Positions 5,497-7,168 of a DNA stretch of 7,168 nucleotides are shown here, piece after piece. Location: positions 1-7,168 of the forward strand of contig CAKREJ010000084.1 of NCBI GenBank assembly GCA_934317185.1, in the 5' to 3' direction. A program made the translations under genes and the position numbers. Positions within the stretch are counted from its first letter, which is position 1; each line of letters starts with the position of its first letter. The notes beneath the pieces were generated by a model. It had not been told where the DNA came from. It saw only the letters and a list, made by a program, of their open reading frames with translations, and ran no database searches. This DNA comes from an uncultured Anaerobutyricum sp. (GTDB taxonomy: Bacteria; Bacillota; Clostridia; Lachnospirales; Lachnospiraceae).

Positions 5497-6966
5497 TTAC
5501 TTTTTTAAAACGACAAGATTTTTCTCAGACAATCCAAGTACATTATATCCATTATATAAATATTGACTGATATTTTCCACTGTTTCTTTCAGTATTTTTT
5601 CTCCAGGAACTAATATTGGTACTCCAGGAGGATAAATCATTACATATTTACCTGAAACTCGATCTATCGCTTCTGTTAGCGAAATCTCTTCCATCTCCTT
5701 TCCTCTACATTGCCATGCCTCCATTATTTTAGGTAAATCCAGAGCCTCTACGGTCTTTTTTCTTTTACTCTCATTATGATCTTTCTTTTCAATCATCGTT
5801 CTAACTTGATTCCAACTGACTTCTTCTACATCCCCGGCTCTTCTGTTATCGCACATTCTGTCAATTTCAAAAATAGCTTCCCACAACTTATCAAAATATT
5901 CTTTTTTATCACATATTGAAGTCATCGCAATTCCATATGTAAGATTTTCCATCTCAAGCTCAATATGATATTTCCTGTACAATAAATTAAAAAATTCTTT
6001 TCCATTTATTCCTGCATTTTTCACAGAAAATACCAATTTCCCATTATCATAAGCAAAACAATCTGATTTTTGTCTGTCCAAAAGTTTTATTTTCTTGAGC
6101 TGTTCACATTTTGAGCGGAAATTTTTAAGGTTATCCACATATTCCTCAAGTTGTCCCTGCTTTTCCTTCATATACATAATCCCATATTCTGCTGATGCCA
6201 TCAAAAGATAGGACGGACTTGAAGTTTCATAAATATCAATCATTTCTTCGACCTGTTCTTTTGAGACTAAATCGGAACACAGATGAAGCACCGCTGTCTG
6301 AGTAAAAGAAGGTAATGTTTTGTGCGTACTTTGAATAACAAGATCTGCCCCACATTCTGTCGCACTACTTGGAAAATAATCATGAAAAATCAAATGTGCC
6401 CCATGTGCCTCATCCACAATCAAAGGAATCTTATAAGGCTCCATCATCTTTTTAATACTCGCAATGTCACTCACAATGCCTTCATAAGTCGGGGAAGTTA
6501 TTACTACTGCCTTTATGTCCGGATTCTCCTTAAGTTTTTTTTCCACTGCCTCTGGTTTCATATCCACGCACACATCATACTCTTCTGAAATATCAGCATA
6601 ACAATACACGGACTCCATCTGTAAAAGTCTGATACAATTATAGACTGCTTTGTGACAATTTCTTCCTATTAAAATTTTATCACCTTGTCGGCACACAGAA
6701 GAAATAGCTATCAATATTCCTAATGTACTTCCTCCTACTAAATACCAGGATTCCTTACTCTTAAATATATCTTTTACTAAATTCATAGATTCTCTGATAA
6801 TACCTTCTGGTTCATGGAGATTATCATAATCTGTGATTTCTGTAATATCCATCTGCTCTATACCAAAAAAAGCCCCAAAATCTGTTCTTTTGTGACCTGG
6901 CATATGAAAAGGTATTCTTTTTTCTGCTTCTAATTTTCTTAATTTATTATATATTGGCGTATTCAT
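5497..6966 (-). CDS. Orn/Lys/Arg decarboxylase family PLP enzyme (YaaO/SpeA type)
   Basis: This fold-type I pyridoxal-phosphate enzyme belongs to the short Orn/Lys/Arg decarboxylase group, like B. subtilis SpeA (arginine decarboxylase) and YaaO. Members decarboxylate a basic amino acid to agmatine, cadaverine or putrescine; the substrate here cannot be told from sequence. Features in order are FHMPGHKR (20-27), DITEITDYDNLHEPEGII (40-57), GGSTLG (78-83), the PLP-contact region DEAHGAH (185-191), the Schiff-base lysine in STHK (213-216), TSSPSYLLMAS (248-258) and the C-terminal YPPGVPILVPGE (445-456). The length of 489 residues is normal. The only in-frame ATG is at 6966-6964, because an in-frame TGA lies just upstream. 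The ribosome site (AAGGGGA) is weak and about 14 bases away. Its place directly before tmk equals yaaO in B. subtilis, so YaaO is the likely ortholog. It probably leads the operon. Confidence 0.94.
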   Translation of the reverse strand: MNTPIYNKLRKLEAEKRIPFHMPGHKRTDFGAFFGIEQMDITEITDYDNLHEPEGIIRESMNLVKDIFKSKESWYLVGGSTLGILIAISSVCRQGDKILIGRNCHKAVYNCIRLLQMESVYCYADISEEYDVCVDMKPEAVEKKLKENPDIKAVVITSPTYEGIVSDIASIKKMMEPYKIPLIVDEAHGAHLIFHDYFPSSATECGADLVIQSTHKTLPSFTQTAVLHLCSDLVSKEQVEEMIDIYETSSPSYLLMASAEYGIMYMKEKQGQLEEYVDNLKNFRSKCEQLKKIKLLDRQKSDCFAYDNGKLVFSVKNAGINGKEFFNLLYRKYHIELEMENLTYGIAMTSICDKKEYFDKLWEAIFEIDRMCDNRRAGDVEEVSWNQVRTMIEKKDHNESKRKKTVEALDLPKIMEAWQCRGKEMEEISLTEAIDRVSGKYVMIYPPGVPILVPGEKILKETVENISQYLYNGYNVLGLSEKNLVVLKK

Positions 6967-7035
6967 AGCTTTATTTTTATCCCCTTATTTTTTATTCATC
7001 AATAACTTAATTGATTCACTCGCTATACAATTTCT

Positions 7036-7065
7036 ATAATAAAACAGAATTTTATTTTCCTTCAA
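7036..7065 (-). promoter_or_regulatory. Candidate sigma-A promoter for the decarboxylase-tmk-holB operon
   Basis: On the minus strand TTGAAG (7065-7060) and TATTAT (7041-7036) are separated by 18 bases. This leaves a leader of about 60 bases before the decarboxylase ATG. It starts just past the U-tract of the tRNA terminator, where a new promoter would be needed. A 7-bp inverted repeat (AATAAAA/TTTTATT, 7038-7056) overlaps the spacer and -10, but the region is very AT-rich, so an operator is only a guess. Confidence 0.5.
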
Positions 7066-7067
7066 AC

Positions 7068-7104
7068 AAAAAAATAGCCCAGTAAATAAACTATTTACTG
7101 AGCT
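7068..7104 (-). terminator. Intrinsic terminator after tRNA-Lys
   Basis: On the minus strand AGCTCAGTAAATA (7104-7092) pairs with TATTTACTGGGCT (7088-7076) around a three-base loop. All 13 positions pair, one as a G·U wobble. An A and seven T (7075-7068) follow directly. It begins a few bases after the tRNA 3' end and separates the tRNA transcript from the decarboxylase operon. Confidence 0.94.
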
Positions 7105-7108
7105 TTCA

Positions 7109-7168
7109 TGAGACATCGGGGATTCGAACCCCGGACAACTTGATTAAAAGTCAAGTGCTCTACCAACT
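7109..7168 (-). tRNA. tRNA-Lys(UUU), 5' end outside window
   Basis: Sixty bases of the 3' part are present. From the window edge inward they give the D-loop AGTTGGTA, D-stem strand GAGC, anticodon stem CTTGA/TCAAG, loop CTTTTAA with anticodon TTT (7148-7146), variable loop TTGTC, T-stem CGGGG/CCCCG with loop TTCGAAT, acceptor strand ATGTCTC and discriminator A (7109). The bases after the discriminator are TGA, so CCA is not encoded and must be added by CCA-adding enzyme. The acceptor 5' strand and first D-stem strand lie beyond the edge. Its downstream neighbour is a strong terminator. Confidence 0.96.

Noticed and set aside
6998..7015. Inverted repeat ATCAAT/ATTGAT in the decarboxylase leader
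   Set aside because: Six AT-rich pairs are common by chance in this sequence.

Overview
The window looks like an AT-rich, low-GC Gram-positive chromosome, most likely a member of the Clostridia and probably Lachnospiraceae. The reasons are strong Shine-Dalgarno sites, a gene order close to the yaaO-tmk-holB-yaaT(ricT)-yabB-yabC(rsmI) block of Bacillus subtilis, and a secreted protein with the CxxCG/HxW repeats and Lys/Thr-rich linkers common in gut Lachnospiraceae. Genus cannot be set from the sequence alone. Every gene found is on the minus strand, so transcription runs from the high-coordinate end to the low-coordinate end.

Layout in transcription order. The 3' part of a tRNA-Lys(UUU) gene (7168-7109, its 5' end outside the window) is followed at once by a strong intrinsic terminator (7104-7068). 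A plausible sigma-A type promoter (7065-7036) then leads into a run of six same-strand genes: a short-form Orn/Lys/Arg decarboxylase (YaaO/SpeA type), tmk (thymidylate kinase), holB (DNA polymerase III delta'), ricT (PSP1/YaaT family), a TrmN6/YabB-type tRNA methyltransferase and rsmI (16S rRNA C1402 2'-O-methyltransferase). Gaps are 1 to 92 bases, with no convincing internal terminator, so this is probably one operon. It joins nucleotide supply, replication, mRNA processing and RNA modification. The order matches B. subtilis, but yaaQ, yaaR, yabA and yazA have no counterparts between the genes here.

A 208-base intergenic region (873-1080) follows rsmI. It holds a 14-bp-stem hairpin, a 16-bp perfect palindrome and an 81-bp nested hairpin ending in a U-tract, the last a likely terminator. 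Beyond it, 872 to the window edge encodes at least 290 residues of a secreted protein: signal peptide, probable Shr-like hemoglobin-interacting domain (PF07550, formerly DUF1533), Cys/His-rich repeats and a 14-residue tandem-repeat linker. Its 3' end is cut by the window.

I found no convincing new biological system; most of the window is conserved housekeeping. The points most worth a second look are the truncated surface protein, the structured intergenic region, and a perfect 22-bp palindrome inside holB. No gene-free stretch exceeds 300 bases.
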